Assembly: GCA_910587705.1 (NCBI GenBank)
Contig: CAJUMX010000002.1
Location: 124,001 to 188,000, forward strand
Reading direction: 5' to 3'
Source: an uncultured Oscillibacter sp.
GTDB taxonomy: Bacteria > Bacillota > Clostridia > Oscillospirales > Oscillospiraceae
Length of the DNA stretch: 64,000 nucleotides
Shown here: positions 23,684-32,385 of the stretch, one piece after another
Position numbering within the stretch: position 1 is the first letter of the stretch
Layout of the letters: every line of letters starts with the position of its first letter
Notes under the pieces: model-generated
Database searches by the model: none
Told to the model about the DNA's origin: nothing
The model's input: only the letters and a program-made list of their open reading frames with translations
Program-made: the position numbers and the translations under genes

Positions 23684-25879
23684 CTATCCGGCGGGGCGCG
23701 TGACTTGCAGCACCCCGGAAATTTGATTCAGCTTGTTCATGATGGCCTTCATCTGGGCCCCGTCCCGGACCCGAATCTCCAGGCGGATGACGGCGAAGCC
23801 ATCCTCTGTGCTCCGAGAATTCAGGCCGCTGACAAAGGTGTTGGTACTGGACAGCGCCGTGGAGATGTCCAAAATCAGCCCCATCCGGTCCTTGCTCATC
23901 ACATCGATGGTGGTGGGATAGCTCTCATTGGTGTCTTTGCCCCAGGAGACTTTCAGCCAGCGGCCCTCCTGGCCCACCCGGCGCTCCGGCGCGGCGTTGG
24001 GGCAGTCCGCCCGGTGGACGGACACCCCGTAACCCCGGGTGATAAAGCCCACGATCTCGTCCCCCGGAACGGGGGTACAGCAGCGGGAAAACTTCACCAG
24101 ACAATTGTCCAGGCCCTCTACAATGATGCCCTGCTCGCTCTTGCTCACAGGCTTGGGAGGCACCGGGAGGAGGGGCTCCTCCGCTCTTTCCGTCATCAGC
24201 TCTTCCGCCTGATGTTGGCGGGCGATGCGCAGCAGCTCCCCCTTCATCCGGCTGACAGCCTTCTGGGCCGTAAAGCCGCCGTAGCCAATGGCGGCGTACA
24301 TCTCCTCCAGGCTGCCGTAGGTGACCTTTTTCAGCAGCAGCGGCAGATTCTCCGGGTCCGTTACGTCCTTCATGGCGAGGCCCGCGTGCTTGAGCTCCTG
24401 CTCAAAGGAAGAGCGGCCATTGGCAATGTTCTCCTCCTTTTTCTCTTTTTTAAACCATTGGCGGATTTTGCTCCGGGCCTCGCTGGATTTGGCAATTTTC
24501 ATCCAGTCCCGGCTGGGGCCCTTGGCGGACTTGGAGGTCATGATCTCCACAATGTCCCCGTTTTTTAAGATGTGGTCAAAGGTGACAATGCGGTTATTTA
24601 CTTTGGCCCCCACCATGCGGTTGCCCACGGCGGAATGGATGGCATAGGCAAAGTCGATGGGCGTGGCCCCGGCGGGAAGGTTCTGCACGTCTCCATTGGG
24701 CGTGAAAACGAATACCTCGTCGGCAAACATGTCGACCTTTAAGGAGTGGATATACTCCTCTGCGTCGGCCCCCTCCTGATTCTCCAGCAAGCGGCGGACC
24801 CACTCGTATTTCCCCTCGGCTCCCGCTCCCTGACCGTGCTGCTTATACTTCCAGTGGGCCGCCACGCCGTATTCCGCCACCTCGTGCATCTTCCAGGTCC
24901 GAATCTGCACCTCGAAAGGCAGGCCGTCGGGTCCCATGACGGTGGTGTGGAGGGACTGGTAGCCGTTGGGCTTTTCGGTGCCGATATAGTCCTTGAACCG
25001 GCCCGGAATGGGCTTGTAGATGTCATGGATCACGCCCAGGACGTTGTAGCAGTCCCCCACCGTATCCACTAACACCCGGAAGGCAAAAAGGTCGAAAATC
25101 TCGTCCAGGGACTTGTTTTGGTTGAACATCTTCCGGTAGATGGAATAAGGGTGCTTGATTCTCCCGTAAACCATGTGCTGGATGCCAAGCTCCGTCAGCC
25201 GGTCGTCCATCTGGGTTTGGGTGCGGAGGAGAAAGGCGTCATACTCCGGCTTCTTGGCGTCCAGCCGGGTGATGATCTCGTTGTAGCCCACCGGGTCCAG
25301 ATATTTGAGGGACAGGTCCTCCAGCTCCCACTTGATGCGCTGCATACCCAAGCGATGGGAGATGGGTGCGTAAATTTCCATGGTCTCCAGGGATTTTTGC
25401 TTCTGCTTCTCCGGGGACTGGTATTCCATGGTCCGCATGTTGTGGAGCCGGTCGGAGACCTTGATAAGGATGACCCGGATATCCTTGCTCATGGCCATGA
25501 GCATCTTCCGGAGGTTCTCCATCTGCTCGTCTTCCTTGGTGGCATACTGGATGCGGGTCAGCTTGCTGACCCCCTCCACCAAATTGGCGATGGTGGGTGA
25601 GAACATCCGGGCCACGTCCTCGTGGGTGGCGGGGGTATCCTCAATTACGTCGTGGAGCAGGGCGGCCTCGATGGACTCGGAGTCCAGCTTCAGCTCCTCC
25701 GCCACGATTTGGGCCACAGCCAGGGGATGGATGATATAGGGCTCGCCGCTCTTGCGCTTTTGCCCCTCGTGACAGCGGTCAGCGTACTCGAACGCGGACC
25801 GGATATGGTCGAAGTCGGCGGCGGGATTGTAGCCGCGGACGGTTTTTTCCAAAAGCTCGTACTGTTCCTGTACGGTCAT
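23684..25879 (-). CDS. relA: Bifunctional (p)ppGpp synthetase/hydrolase RelA/SpoT
   Basis: This 731-residue protein has the standard Rel architecture: N-terminal HD hydrolase domain (LLHDVIEDTPATHEDV), synthetase domain (FDLFAFRVLVDTVGDCY, then IGTEKPNGYQSLHTTVMG), TGS domain (VFVFTPNGDVQNLPAG), a zinc-finger-like CCTPVPGDEIVG segment and a C-terminal ACT domain. It makes and degrades the stringent-response alarmone at the ribosome. It is one base from recJ and probably co-transcribed. Confidence 0.97.
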   Translation of the reverse strand: MTVQEQYELLEKTVRGYNPAADFDHIRSAFEYADRCHEGQKRKSGEPYIIHPLAVAQIVAEELKLDSESIEAALLHDVIEDTPATHEDVARMFSPTIANLVEGVSKLTRIQYATKEDEQMENLRKMLMAMSKDIRVILIKVSDRLHNMRTMEYQSPEKQKQKSLETMEIYAPISHRLGMQRIKWELEDLSLKYLDPVGYNEIITRLDAKKPEYDAFLLRTQTQMDDRLTELGIQHMVYGRIKHPYSIYRKMFNQNKSLDEIFDLFAFRVLVDTVGDCYNVLGVIHDIYKPIPGRFKDYIGTEKPNGYQSLHTTVMGPDGLPFEVQIRTWKMHEVAEYGVAAHWKYKQHGQGAGAEGKYEWVRRLLENQEGADAEEYIHSLKVDMFADEVFVFTPNGDVQNLPAGATPIDFAYAIHSAVGNRMVGAKVNNRIVTFDHILKNGDIVEIMTSKSAKGPSRDWMKIAKSSEARSKIRQWFKKEKKEENIANGRSSFEQELKHAGLAMKDVTDPENLPLLLKKVTYGSLEEMYAAIGYGGFTAQKAVSRMKGELLRIARQHQAEELMTERAEEPLLPVPPKPVSKSEQGIIVEGLDNCLVKFSRCCTPVPGDEIVGFITRGYGVSVHRADCPNAAPERRVGQEGRWLKVSWGKDTNESYPTTIDVMSKDRMGLILDISTALSSTNTFVSGLNSRSTEDGFAVIRLEIRVRDGAQMKAIMNKLNQISGVLQVTRPAG

Positions 25880-25880
25880 C

Positions 25881-27959
25881 TCAGGTTGCCTCCTTTTCCT
25901 CCAGGCGGAGAAGATACGGGCAGTCGTCCCAGCTTGCGTGCTCCGGGTCTCCCATCAGGTGCATCGCCAGCCAGTCCCCCTCTCTGGTCAGGGAGACCAG
26001 ACCCCGCTCTTTGAAAACCGCCAGAGCGAGATAGGTGCGCAGAAAGCTCTCGTTTCCTCCCATTTGGGCGGCGACGCTCCGCAAAAAGGGCAGGCGCTCC
26101 TTCCGCGCCTTCCCCTGACGGAGAAGGTCCGTCAGGGCGTTCCAGCAGTCCTGATACTGGCTGGGGCTGGCTTTCAGCCGGGCCAGCTCCTGCCGGGTCA
26201 GGCTCTCGCCCCGTACCAGACGGCCCACAAGGGCCTGGGCCGCCGCCTCGCTGCGGCTAGGGCTAAAAGAGGGACGCACGTCCACCAGCTGCAATTGCAG
26301 CGTCGTGTTCCCCCGGAAGGTATTGGCCTGGAGATAGAAGGCGGCGTCCACCCGGCTGCCGGGAACGATGCCGCACTCCTCCGCCGTGACGGAGAAGAAA
26401 ATCGCGTCAAACCGGCTCACGCCCTTGCTGAGGCGGAGCTTCAAATGCTTTCCCTGCCCCACGGGCTGAACAGTCTCCGCCGTGGCCCCCAGCAGGGCGA
26501 ACACCGGCCGGGGATTTCCAGCGCCATAAGGCTCCAGCCGCTCCAGCTGCTCCGCCTCCTCCAGGATCAGCTCACTGGGTGAAACCACCGCCGCGTCCAC
26601 GTCCAAAGAGCTCACCGGCGGTTCTCCTCCCGTGGCGGAACGTACATAACGGTTCATTCGTGCCCGGAAGCTCTCAATTTTATCTTCGGAAATGGTAAAC
26701 CCGGCGGCCAGCTCATGGCCTCCGAAGCCGTCCAGCAAATCCGCGCAGGACTCCAGCGCGGCAAAGAGGTTAAACCCGCCGTAAGACCGGCAGGACCCCC
26801 GGCCCGTGCCGTCCTTCAAGTGAATCATGAAGCTGGGACAGGAGTATTTTTCGCTGAGGCGGGAGGCCACAATGCCCACCACCCCCTGATGCCATTCCTC
26901 GCTGGCCAGGACCAGAGCGCTGCGCTCCTCCTGCCGCAGCGCCTGGATTTGCCGCACCGCATCGGCGCAGATGGCCTGCTCCACCGCCTGGCGCTCCCGG
27001 TTCAGCTCGCAGAGCTCCCGGGCCAGCTCCTCCGCCCGGGCAAGGTCCCGGGTCTCCAGCAGGTCCGCCGCCAAATCCGCCGCCCCCATGCGCCCCGCGG
27101 CGTTGATCCGGGGGGATAGGACAAAGCCGATTTGAATGGAGGTGATGGGCTTTTCCTCCAGGCCCGCCTCCCGCAAAAGGGCCCGGACGCCCACAAAGTC
27201 CGTGTGGGGCAGAGCCTCCAGCCCGCAGGCCACAATGGCCCGGTTCTCTCCCTCCATCCGCATCACGTCGGCCACGGTGCCGATGGCCGCCAGAGCGGAA
27301 TAGCGGGCAAAGAGGGCGTCCTCCCGGTTCTCGCCCCCCAGGGCCAGCACCAGCTTCAAGGCCACGCCGCAGCCCGCCAGGAATTTGAAGGGATAGGGGC
27401 AGTCGGGCCGGTGGGGGTCCACCACGGCCACGGCCTTGGGCAGCTCCGCCTTGCACTCATGATGATCCGTCACCACCACGTCCAGCCCGATGGAGCTTGC
27501 GAAGTCCACCTCCTCGTTGCCGGTGATGCCGCAGTCCACGGTGATCATCAGCGTGGCTCCCTGGTCCCGGAGGCTTTGAATGGCAGGCTTGGACAGGCCG
27601 TAGCCGTCCTCGATCCGCCGGGGGATATAGCGCAGGCACTTGGCCCCACAACTTTTCAGGTAGTCCATCAGCAGCACGGTGGAGGTGATGCCGTCCACAT
27701 CGTAGTCCCCAAAGACGGCGATGGTCTCCCCTCCGGCGATGGCCTTTTGAATCCGGGCCACCGCCTTGTCCATATCCCGCATGAGCATGGGCGACAGCGA
27801 CAGCTTCCGGTCCCGGTCCAGGAACTCCGCCGCCGTCTCCGGGGAGGCAATGCCCCGGGACGCCAGCACCAGGGCCATCAGATAGGGGTAGCCCGCCTCC
27901 CGCAGCGCCGCCACGTCCTCTTCCCTGGGGGCGCCGATGTTCCATTTTTGGTATTTCAC
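25881..27959 (-). CDS. recJ: Single-stranded-DNA-specific exonuclease RecJ
   Basis: This 692-residue protein has DHH motifs (VFGDYDVDGITSTVLL, VDCGITGNEEVD, VVTDHHECK) and the DHHA1 GGHELAAGFTIS motif, plus an OB-like region (IVPGSRVDAAFYLQANTF). A C-terminal extension of ~130 residues is typical of Gram-positive RecJ. It degrades 5' single strands in recombination and mismatch repair. Confidence 0.95.
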   Translation of the reverse strand: MKYQKWNIGAPREEDVAALREAGYPYLMALVLASRGIASPETAAEFLDRDRKLSLSPMLMRDMDKAVARIQKAIAGGETIAVFGDYDVDGITSTVLLMDYLKSCGAKCLRYIPRRIEDGYGLSKPAIQSLRDQGATLMITVDCGITGNEEVDFASSIGLDVVVTDHHECKAELPKAVAVVDPHRPDCPYPFKFLAGCGVALKLVLALGGENREDALFARYSALAAIGTVADVMRMEGENRAIVACGLEALPHTDFVGVRALLREAGLEEKPITSIQIGFVLSPRINAAGRMGAADLAADLLETRDLARAEELARELCELNRERQAVEQAICADAVRQIQALRQEERSALVLASEEWHQGVVGIVASRLSEKYSCPSFMIHLKDGTGRGSCRSYGGFNLFAALESCADLLDGFGGHELAAGFTISEDKIESFRARMNRYVRSATGGEPPVSSLDVDAAVVSPSELILEEAEQLERLEPYGAGNPRPVFALLGATAETVQPVGQGKHLKLRLSKGVSRFDAIFFSVTAEECGIVPGSRVDAAFYLQANTFRGNTTLQLQLVDVRPSFSPSRSEAAAQALVGRLVRGESLTRQELARLKASPSQYQDCWNALTDLLRQGKARKERLPFLRSVAAQMGGNESFLRTYLALAVFKERGLVSLTREGDWLAMHLMGDPEHASWDDCPYLLRLEEKEAT

Positions 27960-28009
27960 AAAAGCGCCCTCCTTTCACGCCCGACATGCGGGCAGAATGT
28001 AACTTGTAT

Positions 28010-28038
28010 ATTATAGCAGAAAACCCCCGCTAGGTAAA
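28010..28038 (-). promoter_or_regulatory. Promoter of recJ-relA
   Basis: On the minus strand a -35 TTTACC (28038-28033) and a -10 TATAAT (28015-28010) have 17-base spacing. It is divergent from the degV promoter 80 bases away. Confidence 0.6.
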
Positions 28039-28120
28039 GGGAAATTCTCTTGATTTCCCTATATTTTTCCCTTTGGCCGGTTTTCTGAAAAAAGTCTCTG
28101 GAAAACTCCGCAAATCGCTC

Positions 28121-28149
28121 TTGCAGTTTTCCCGCATTTGTGGGATAAT
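28121..28149 (+). promoter_or_regulatory. Promoter of degV-family gene
   Basis: A -35 TTGCAG (28121-28126) and a -10 GATAAT (28144-28149) have 17-base spacing. Its position makes the upstream in-frame ATG at 28073 impossible as start and supports GTG 28235. Confidence 0.6.
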
Positions 28150-28234
28150 GGTCGTAATGCTTGCAGACAAGCCTAGAGGCTCTTCCTTCCAGCCGGACGG
28201 AACGGGCCCTTTACAAAAAAGGAGTTGGGAACAC

Positions 28235-29101
28235 GTGGCCCCTCAAAAAATCGCGCTGCTGACGGATTCCTGCGCGGACCTGTCTCCCCGTCTGGCGGCG
28301 GAGCATCACATTTACATCGTTCCCCTGCGCATCCTCTGCGCCGACGGGGAATATTCCGACGGTGTGGACATTCACAGCGCCGACATTTACCGCCGCCTCA
28401 AGGCCGGGGAGCTGCCCCAAACCTCTCTGCCCTCCGCCGAGAGTGCGGGAGCCGTGTTAAAGGAAATCCGGGACGCAGGCTATGACGGCGTGATCGCCGT
28501 CATGCTCTCCAGCGGCCTCTCCGGCACCTACAACCTGCTGCGCCTCATCGCCGAGGAGAGCGGAGACGCCTTCCCCATTCGGGTCTTTGACTCCGTGAGC
28601 GGCTCCCTGGGACAGGGATTGACGGTGCTCCAGCTGGCGGAGGACCTTCAAAACGGCATGGACTGGGACACCCTGGTGGAGCGCCGGGCCCCCCAGCTCA
28701 TTGCCAATACCTTCCCCTTCTTCTCCGTGGACACCCTGGAATACCTGATGAAGGGCGGGCGCATCGGCAAGGTCACCGCCACGGCGGGAACCCTGCTCCA
28801 GATCAAGCCCATCATCACCTTCGCCCCCGACGGGCAGCTCCAGTCCATCGCCAAGGTCCGGGGCCGGAACCAGGTCATGGACAAGCTGGTGTCCATGGCC
28901 GTGGACCGCTGCGGCAGCCACCGGAAATACAACCTGGCCGTGGCCAACGGCGGAGCCCCCTCCGAGATGGAAACCGTCCGGCAGAAGCTCACCGCCGCCC
29001 TGCCTCATTATGACCATATCTGGGACGGCGAAATCGACGGAACCCTTAGCGTCTACATCGGCGACGGCGTCCTGGGTGCGGCGGTGCAGGTTTTGGACTA
29101 A
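28235..29101 (+). CDS. DegV family fatty-acid-binding protein
   Basis: This 288-residue protein has the DegV signature LLTDSCADLSP, the MLSSGLSGTYNLL fatty-acid-binding loop and EYLMKGGRIGKVTATAG. DegV (FakB) proteins bind a fatty acid for phosphorylation by FakA and entry into phospholipid synthesis; no fakA is adjacent. The start is GTG with AAAAAAGGAG 10 bases upstream. The gene ends directly at a short repeat shared with argS. Confidence 0.9.
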   Translation: MAPQKIALLTDSCADLSPRLAAEHHIYIVPLRILCADGEYSDGVDIHSADIYRRLKAGELPQTSLPSAESAGAVLKEIRDAGYDGVIAVMLSSGLSGTYNLLRLIAEESGDAFPIRVFDSVSGSLGQGLTVLQLAEDLQNGMDWDTLVERRAPQLIANTFPFFSVDTLEYLMKGGRIGKVTATAGTLLQIKPIITFAPDGQLQSIAKVRGRNQVMDKLVSMAVDRCGSHRKYNLAVANGGAPSEMETVRQKLTAALPHYDHIWDGEIDGTLSVYIGDGVLGAAVQVLD

Positions 29102-29178
29102 CTTTTCTTGAAAGAAACGTTAGCAAAAGAACTTTATCGCGCTCTATAGTCCGGCAATCATCCAGGCCGAAGCGACGG
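29102..29178 (+). repeat. 3'-end repeat, copy A (after degV gene)
   Basis: Begins at the stop codon. It shares with the segment after argS (34276-34350, reverse orientation) the blocks TTTCTTGAAAGAAA, AAAGAAC, GCGCTCT, GTCC.GC and GAAGCGACGG, in the same order and spacing. The first block is a palindrome. Confidence 0.6.
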
Positions 29179-29207
29179 CAACGCAGTCTATGCTATCTGT
29201 AAATACA

Positions 29208-29246
29208 AGGCCCCCGGCGTAACCAACACGCCGGGGGCCTCGTTTT
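29208..29246. terminator. Bidirectional terminator between degV and TPM-domain gene
   Basis: The stem AGGCCCCCGGCGT / ACGCCGGGGGCCT (29208-29220, 29228-29240) has a 7-base loop and CGTTTT tail on the plus strand. It abuts the TAA of the minus-strand gene, so it likely serves both. Confidence 0.8.
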
Positions 29247-30396
29247 ATCTTCTTCCGCCGCCCCGGCCCGCGCCTCCGCCAAAGGAGCCGCCGCCAAAGC
29301 CGCCGGACCGTCCGCCGCCGCGCCTCGCGCCGCCGCCGAAGGAACCTCCGCCGAAACCGCCGCTGCCCGGCCCGCCGAAACCGCCGCTGCCCGGCCCGCC
29401 GAAACCGCCGCCCCGTCTCGCGCCGCCGCCGAAGGACCCCCCGCCAAAGCCGCCGCCGAAGCTGCCCGGCCCGCCGGGACCGCCGCCGCGCCTCGCGCCG
29501 CCGCCAAAGGAGCCCCCGCCAAAGCCGCCAAAGCCCCCGGGACCGCCCGGTCCGCCGGGCCTTCTGGGAGGCGGCGGAGGAGGCCGCCTGGGCCGCCGGG
29601 GACGGCCCCAAAACACAGGATAGTACACAGGTCTTGGTATGCCGATGACCGTGGGGCCGTAATACCGCCGCCGGTAGCTCCGGTAGCGTATTCCGTCCAG
29701 CGCCACCCAAAGGACAAACAGGAGAATCACCAGCACCACCAGTCCGGTGACGACGCTTCCAATCGCCACCGCCGCGCCGGTGGACTGATAGCCGCCGGAG
29801 ATGGTCTGATAGCTGCCCATGTCCGCCGGGGCCGGAGGCGTCGTGGTAACGTGGACGTGATAGACGCTTTCCAGATAATCCGTCAGTGAGCGGAAGGTAT
29901 ACCGGACCCCGTCGTCGTAACGCTTGGCGGCAAAGTAATCCTCCAGGGTGCTGTAGAGGATATCCTCCAGCCGGTCCTGCTGCCCGGAGGTAAAGCCGCC
30001 GCCCCAGGCAATGACGTAATCCCCGTCCGGCAGGCCGTTGTACTCGTTCTCCAGGGCCAGCACCAGCAAAATGCCGTTGTTTCGTTCCCGGGAGCCCACG
30101 CCCAGCTCATTCAGGGTCCGCTCGGCGTAGTCCATGATGTCCTCGCTCCCGGTGGTCCGCACCACGTCCACGGCGATCTGGGCCCCGGTTTGGGCGAAGA
30201 GGGAGGCGTTCATGGCCTCGATGTATTCGGCGGTGTCCTGGGAGATTACCCCGCCCTCGTTGTGGACGAGATACAGGAAGTCCCCGGTGAGGGCGGCCTC
30301 TACCGTGGGCTTCTTTGCCTGCCCCAGGGCTATGCCCGCCAGAATGGCCAGGACCATAATGACCGCCGCCACCGGGCGTTTTTGCAGCAATTTCAT
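29245..30396 (-). CDS. TPM-domain membrane protein with Gly/Arg/Phe-rich tail
   Basis: This 383-residue protein begins with a basic N-terminus and a hydrophobic signal/anchor (MKLLQKRPVAAVIMVLAILA). An extracellular TPM (YgcG/Psb32) domain follows with YAERTLNELGVGSRERNNGI and VIAWGGGFTSGQQDRL. A second membrane helix (VVTGLVVLVILLFVLWVAL) leads to a ~120-residue low-complexity tail built from repeats of GGGSFGGGARRGGG and FGGPGSG. The TPM fold is linked to photosystem repair in plants and has unknown function in bacteria. ATG 30396 has AGAGGAA upstream. Confidence 0.8.
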   Translation of the reverse strand: MKLLQKRPVAAVIMVLAILAGIALGQAKKPTVEAALTGDFLYLVHNEGGVISQDTAEYIEAMNASLFAQTGAQIAVDVVRTTGSEDIMDYAERTLNELGVGSRERNNGILLVLALENEYNGLPDGDYVIAWGGGFTSGQQDRLEDILYSTLEDYFAAKRYDDGVRYTFRSLTDYLESVYHVHVTTTPPAPADMGSYQTISGGYQSTGAAVAIGSVVTGLVVLVILLFVLWVALDGIRYRSYRRRYYGPTVIGIPRPVYYPVFWGRPRRPRRPPPPPPRRPGGPGGPGGFGGFGGGSFGGGARRGGGPGGPGSFGGGFGGGSFGGGARRGGGFGGPGSGGFGGPGSGGFGGGSFGGGARRGGGRSGGFGGGSFGGGAGRGGGRR

Positions 30397-30400
30397 AGGC

Positions 30401-30637
30401 TCATTCCTCTGTCTGAACCGGCTGGAAGTCCGGCGCGTCCGTCCGGCCCACCAGATAGTCGATGGATACTTGGTAATAGTCCGCAATCGCAAGCAGAGTT
30501 GCAAGCTTGGGTTCGCTCTGGCCTGTCTCGTAATTCTGATAACCTCGGAAGGACATGTCCAGAATTTCCGCCAATTCCCGTTGATAAATCCTGCGCTCCT
30601 CCCGCAATTCTTTCAGGCGTTTTGCGAGTATCTGCAT
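30401..30637 (-). CDS. XRE-family small transcriptional regulator
   Basis: This 78-residue protein is essentially one Cro/C1-type helix-turn-helix domain (KRLKELREERRIYQRELAE, then SFRGYQNYETGQSEPKLATL and VSIDYLVGRT). It starts close to the palindrome at 30665-30680, divergent from the DUF6809-like gene, so autoregulation of this intergenic region is likely. It precedes the TPM gene by 5 bases. Confidence 0.9.
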   Translation of the reverse strand: MQILAKRLKELREERRIYQRELAEILDMSFRGYQNYETGQSEPKLATLLAIADYYQVSIDYLVGRTDAPDFQPVQTEE

Positions 30638-30647
30638 AATGCACCTC

Positions 30648-30677
30648 TTGACAGCCCTATTTTAGGTATGTTAATAT
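30648..30677 (+). promoter_or_regulatory. Promoter of DUF6809-like gene
   Basis: A consensus -35 TTGACA (30648-30653) is followed after 18 bases by TAATAT (30672-30677). The -10 lies inside the palindrome, so a bound repressor would block it. Confidence 0.55.
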
Positions 30678-30680
30678 ACC
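30665..30680. promoter_or_regulatory. Candidate operator for the XRE regulator
   Basis: GGTATGTTAATATACC is a near-perfect 16-bp palindrome (two symmetric mismatches) lying between the divergent XRE and DUF6809-like genes and overlapping the promoter. Confidence 0.5.
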
Positions 30681-30707
30681 TTTATCTAGTATATAGGAGG
30701 TATCCCC

Positions 30708-30956
30708 ATGACCAGTCTCATGCAGCTATTGATGGATTACACCCATAACGAGCGCATTCCCCGCTGCCTGGACCACGAGTCTTACGACCTCTCGAAATCC
30801 CTGGAGGAAAAGCACCTCGCCGCCTTGAAGGAGGGCCTCTCCGGGGAACGCATGGCGTCTTTGGAGCGGTATCAGCAGGCCCTGGAGGACAGCCGCTCCT
30901 TGGAGCTGGAGGCCATGTTCCTGGCCGCCTTCTCCGTGGCCCGGGAGCTCCGGTAG
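30708..30956 (+). CDS. Small helical protein, DUF6809-like
   Basis: This 82-residue helical protein resembles the small DUF6809 group of clostridia (Leu-rich N-terminal LMQLLMDYTHNERIP, central KSLEEKHLAALKE, terminal MFLAAFSVARELR). Function unknown. AGGAGGT precedes the ATG. The divergent XRE regulator suggests it is a regulated partner. Family assignment is tentative. Confidence 0.65.
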   Translation: MTSLMQLLMDYTHNERIPRCLDHESYDLSKSLEEKHLAALKEGLSGERMASLERYQQALEDSRSLELEAMFLAAFSVARELR

Positions 30957-30964
30957 GCGGACAT

Positions 30965-30994
30965 GTAGGGGCGGACACGCAGGTCTGCCCCTAC
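30965..30994. repeat. GTAGGGGC inverted repeat
   Basis: GTAGGGGCGGAC / GTCTGCCCCTAC (30965-30976, 30983-30994) with a 6-base loop resembles a dispersed hairpin common between clostridial genes. It may act as a weak terminator for the flanking convergent genes. Confidence 0.55.
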
Positions 30995-31016
30995 GGGCCG
31001 TTCCGCCGATAGGCAT

Positions 31017-32186
31017 TTATTTATGCAGCTCCATCAGCTTCGCCCGGAGCTCGCCCTCGATGCGGCCCAGCTCCACCTCGGCTTCCTTCCGCTTCTGCGC
31101 GCCCTCCCGCTGGATGTTCAGCACCTCATCCAAAGTGGAAATCAACTGCTGGTTCGTGTGCTGGAGGGTCTCGATGCTCACCACGCTCCGCTCTGCCTCC
31201 TTGGCGGTTTGGATGGTGCCCATTTTCAGCATGTCGGCGTTCTTTTTCAAAAGCTCGTTGGTCATCTCCGTCACCGCGCTCTGGGCGGCGGTGGCCTGAC
31301 GGCCGTGCTCCATGCCGAGGGCCAGGACCATCTGGCTCTTCCACAGGGGAATGGTGTTCACCAGGGAGGACTGGATTTTCTCCACCATCAGCGTGTCGTT
31401 GTTTTGGAGCAGCCGGGTCTGGGGACCCATCTGAATGGAGATCATCCTCGTCAGCTCCAGATCGTGGAGCTTCTTTTCAAACCGCTCGCACATCTGCACC
31501 AGGTCGTTGTACCGCTGGGCGTCCTCCTGGGCGCCGGACTGCTCCGCCTTGGCCCGGAGGGCGGGGAGCTCATTGGCCCGGACTTCCGCCAGCTTCTTTT
31601 TCCCCGCCAGGATATACATGGTCAGCTCTTTATAGTACTTGAGGTTCAGTTCATACATCTGGTCGAACATGGCCACGTCCTTCATCAGGGTCACCTGATG
31701 CTGTTCCAGCTCCCGGACGATCTTGTCCACGTTGCTTTCGACCTTGGAATATTGGGCCTTCATGACCTCCAGCTTGTTCCCGGCCTTCTTGAACTTGCCG
31801 AAGAGGCCCTTTTTCTCCTCCTCCTCGCCAAAGCCCTTCAGCTCCACCACCAGCTCGGAGAGGGACTTGCCAACCTCGCCCAGGTCCTTCGTGCGCACGG
31901 AGGCCAGGGCGCTTTCGGAGAAGCCCGCCACGTTCTTCTGGGCCGCCGCGCCGTATTGGAGAATCAGGTTGGAGTCCATCACGTCGATTTTCTTGGAGAA
32001 GTCCTCCACGGCCTTTTTCTCCGCCTCGGAGAGCATGGAGTCGTCCAGTTCCACGGGCTTGACCTCCGGCTTTTCCGGCTCGGGAGCGGCGGGGGTGGCG
32101 GCGGGCTCCAGCGTCAGCGAAGGAACCTCCTGGGCTGCTGCGGCGGTGGGGTCCAGGGTCAGCTCGGGAATCATATTGTCACTCAT
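31017..32186 (-). CDS. telA: Toxic anion resistance protein TelA
   Basis: This 389-residue protein of the TelA family is a Pro/Glu-rich N-terminal segment followed by a long, almost wholly helical body (KFKKAGNKLEVMKAQYSKVE, QMGPQTRLLQNNDTLMVEKI, MEHGRQATAAQSAV). TelA is associated with tellurite and nisin tolerance and cell-envelope stress. The start at 32186 has GGAGGAA. It is the last gene of a four-gene operon with xpaC and two small membrane proteins. Confidence 0.92.
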   Translation of the reverse strand: MSDNMIPELTLDPTAAAAQEVPSLTLEPAATPAAPEPEKPEVKPVELDDSMLSEAEKKAVEDFSKKIDVMDSNLILQYGAAAQKNVAGFSESALASVRTKDLGEVGKSLSELVVELKGFGEEEEKKGLFGKFKKAGNKLEVMKAQYSKVESNVDKIVRELEQHQVTLMKDVAMFDQMYELNLKYYKELTMYILAGKKKLAEVRANELPALRAKAEQSGAQEDAQRYNDLVQMCERFEKKLHDLELTRMISIQMGPQTRLLQNNDTLMVEKIQSSLVNTIPLWKSQMVLALGMEHGRQATAAQSAVTEMTNELLKKNADMLKMGTIQTAKEAERSVVSIETLQHTNQQLISTLDEVLNIQREGAQKRKEAEVELGRIEGELRAKLMELHK

Positions 32187-32385
32187 AGTCGGCTTCCTCC
32201 ACCAGCAGAATGTGTTCCTCCTCCCGGATGCCCAGGATGCCATGGAGGACGGAAACGGCCAGCCACACGCAGCCGGTCACCAGGTGCAGGGGGTCTCGCT
32301 CCTTTTTGGCCAGGTAGAAATAGCCTCCGGAGAGCATGCCCTCCAGAATGGAGATGAACAGGTACACAGGGTTTCGGTTTTTCAT
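32179..32385 (-). CDS. Small membrane protein in xpaC-telA operon
   Basis: This 68-residue protein has two hydrophobic segments (PVYLFISILEGMLSGGYFYL and LVTGCVWLAVSVLHGILGI) and an acidic tail. GAAGGAGGAAG precedes its ATG; its end overlaps the telA start by 8 bases and its ATG overlaps the upstream TGA. Function unknown; genetic coupling suggests a role with TelA/XpaC. Confidence 0.7.
   Translation of the reverse strand: MKNRNPVYLFISILEGMLSGGYFYLAKKERDPLHLVTGCVWLAVSVLHGILGIREEEHILLVEEADYE

Noticed and set aside
28073..28234. N-terminal extension of the DegV protein
   Set aside because: A good promoter lies inside this stretch, and the DegV fold starts at the GTG at 28235 behind a ribosome site.
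29245..29610. Possible CRISPR-like or tandem DNA repeat from the regular GCCGCC pattern
   Set aside because: The periodicity is explained by Gly/Arg/Phe repeats in a coding frame; there are no conserved repeat-spacer units.
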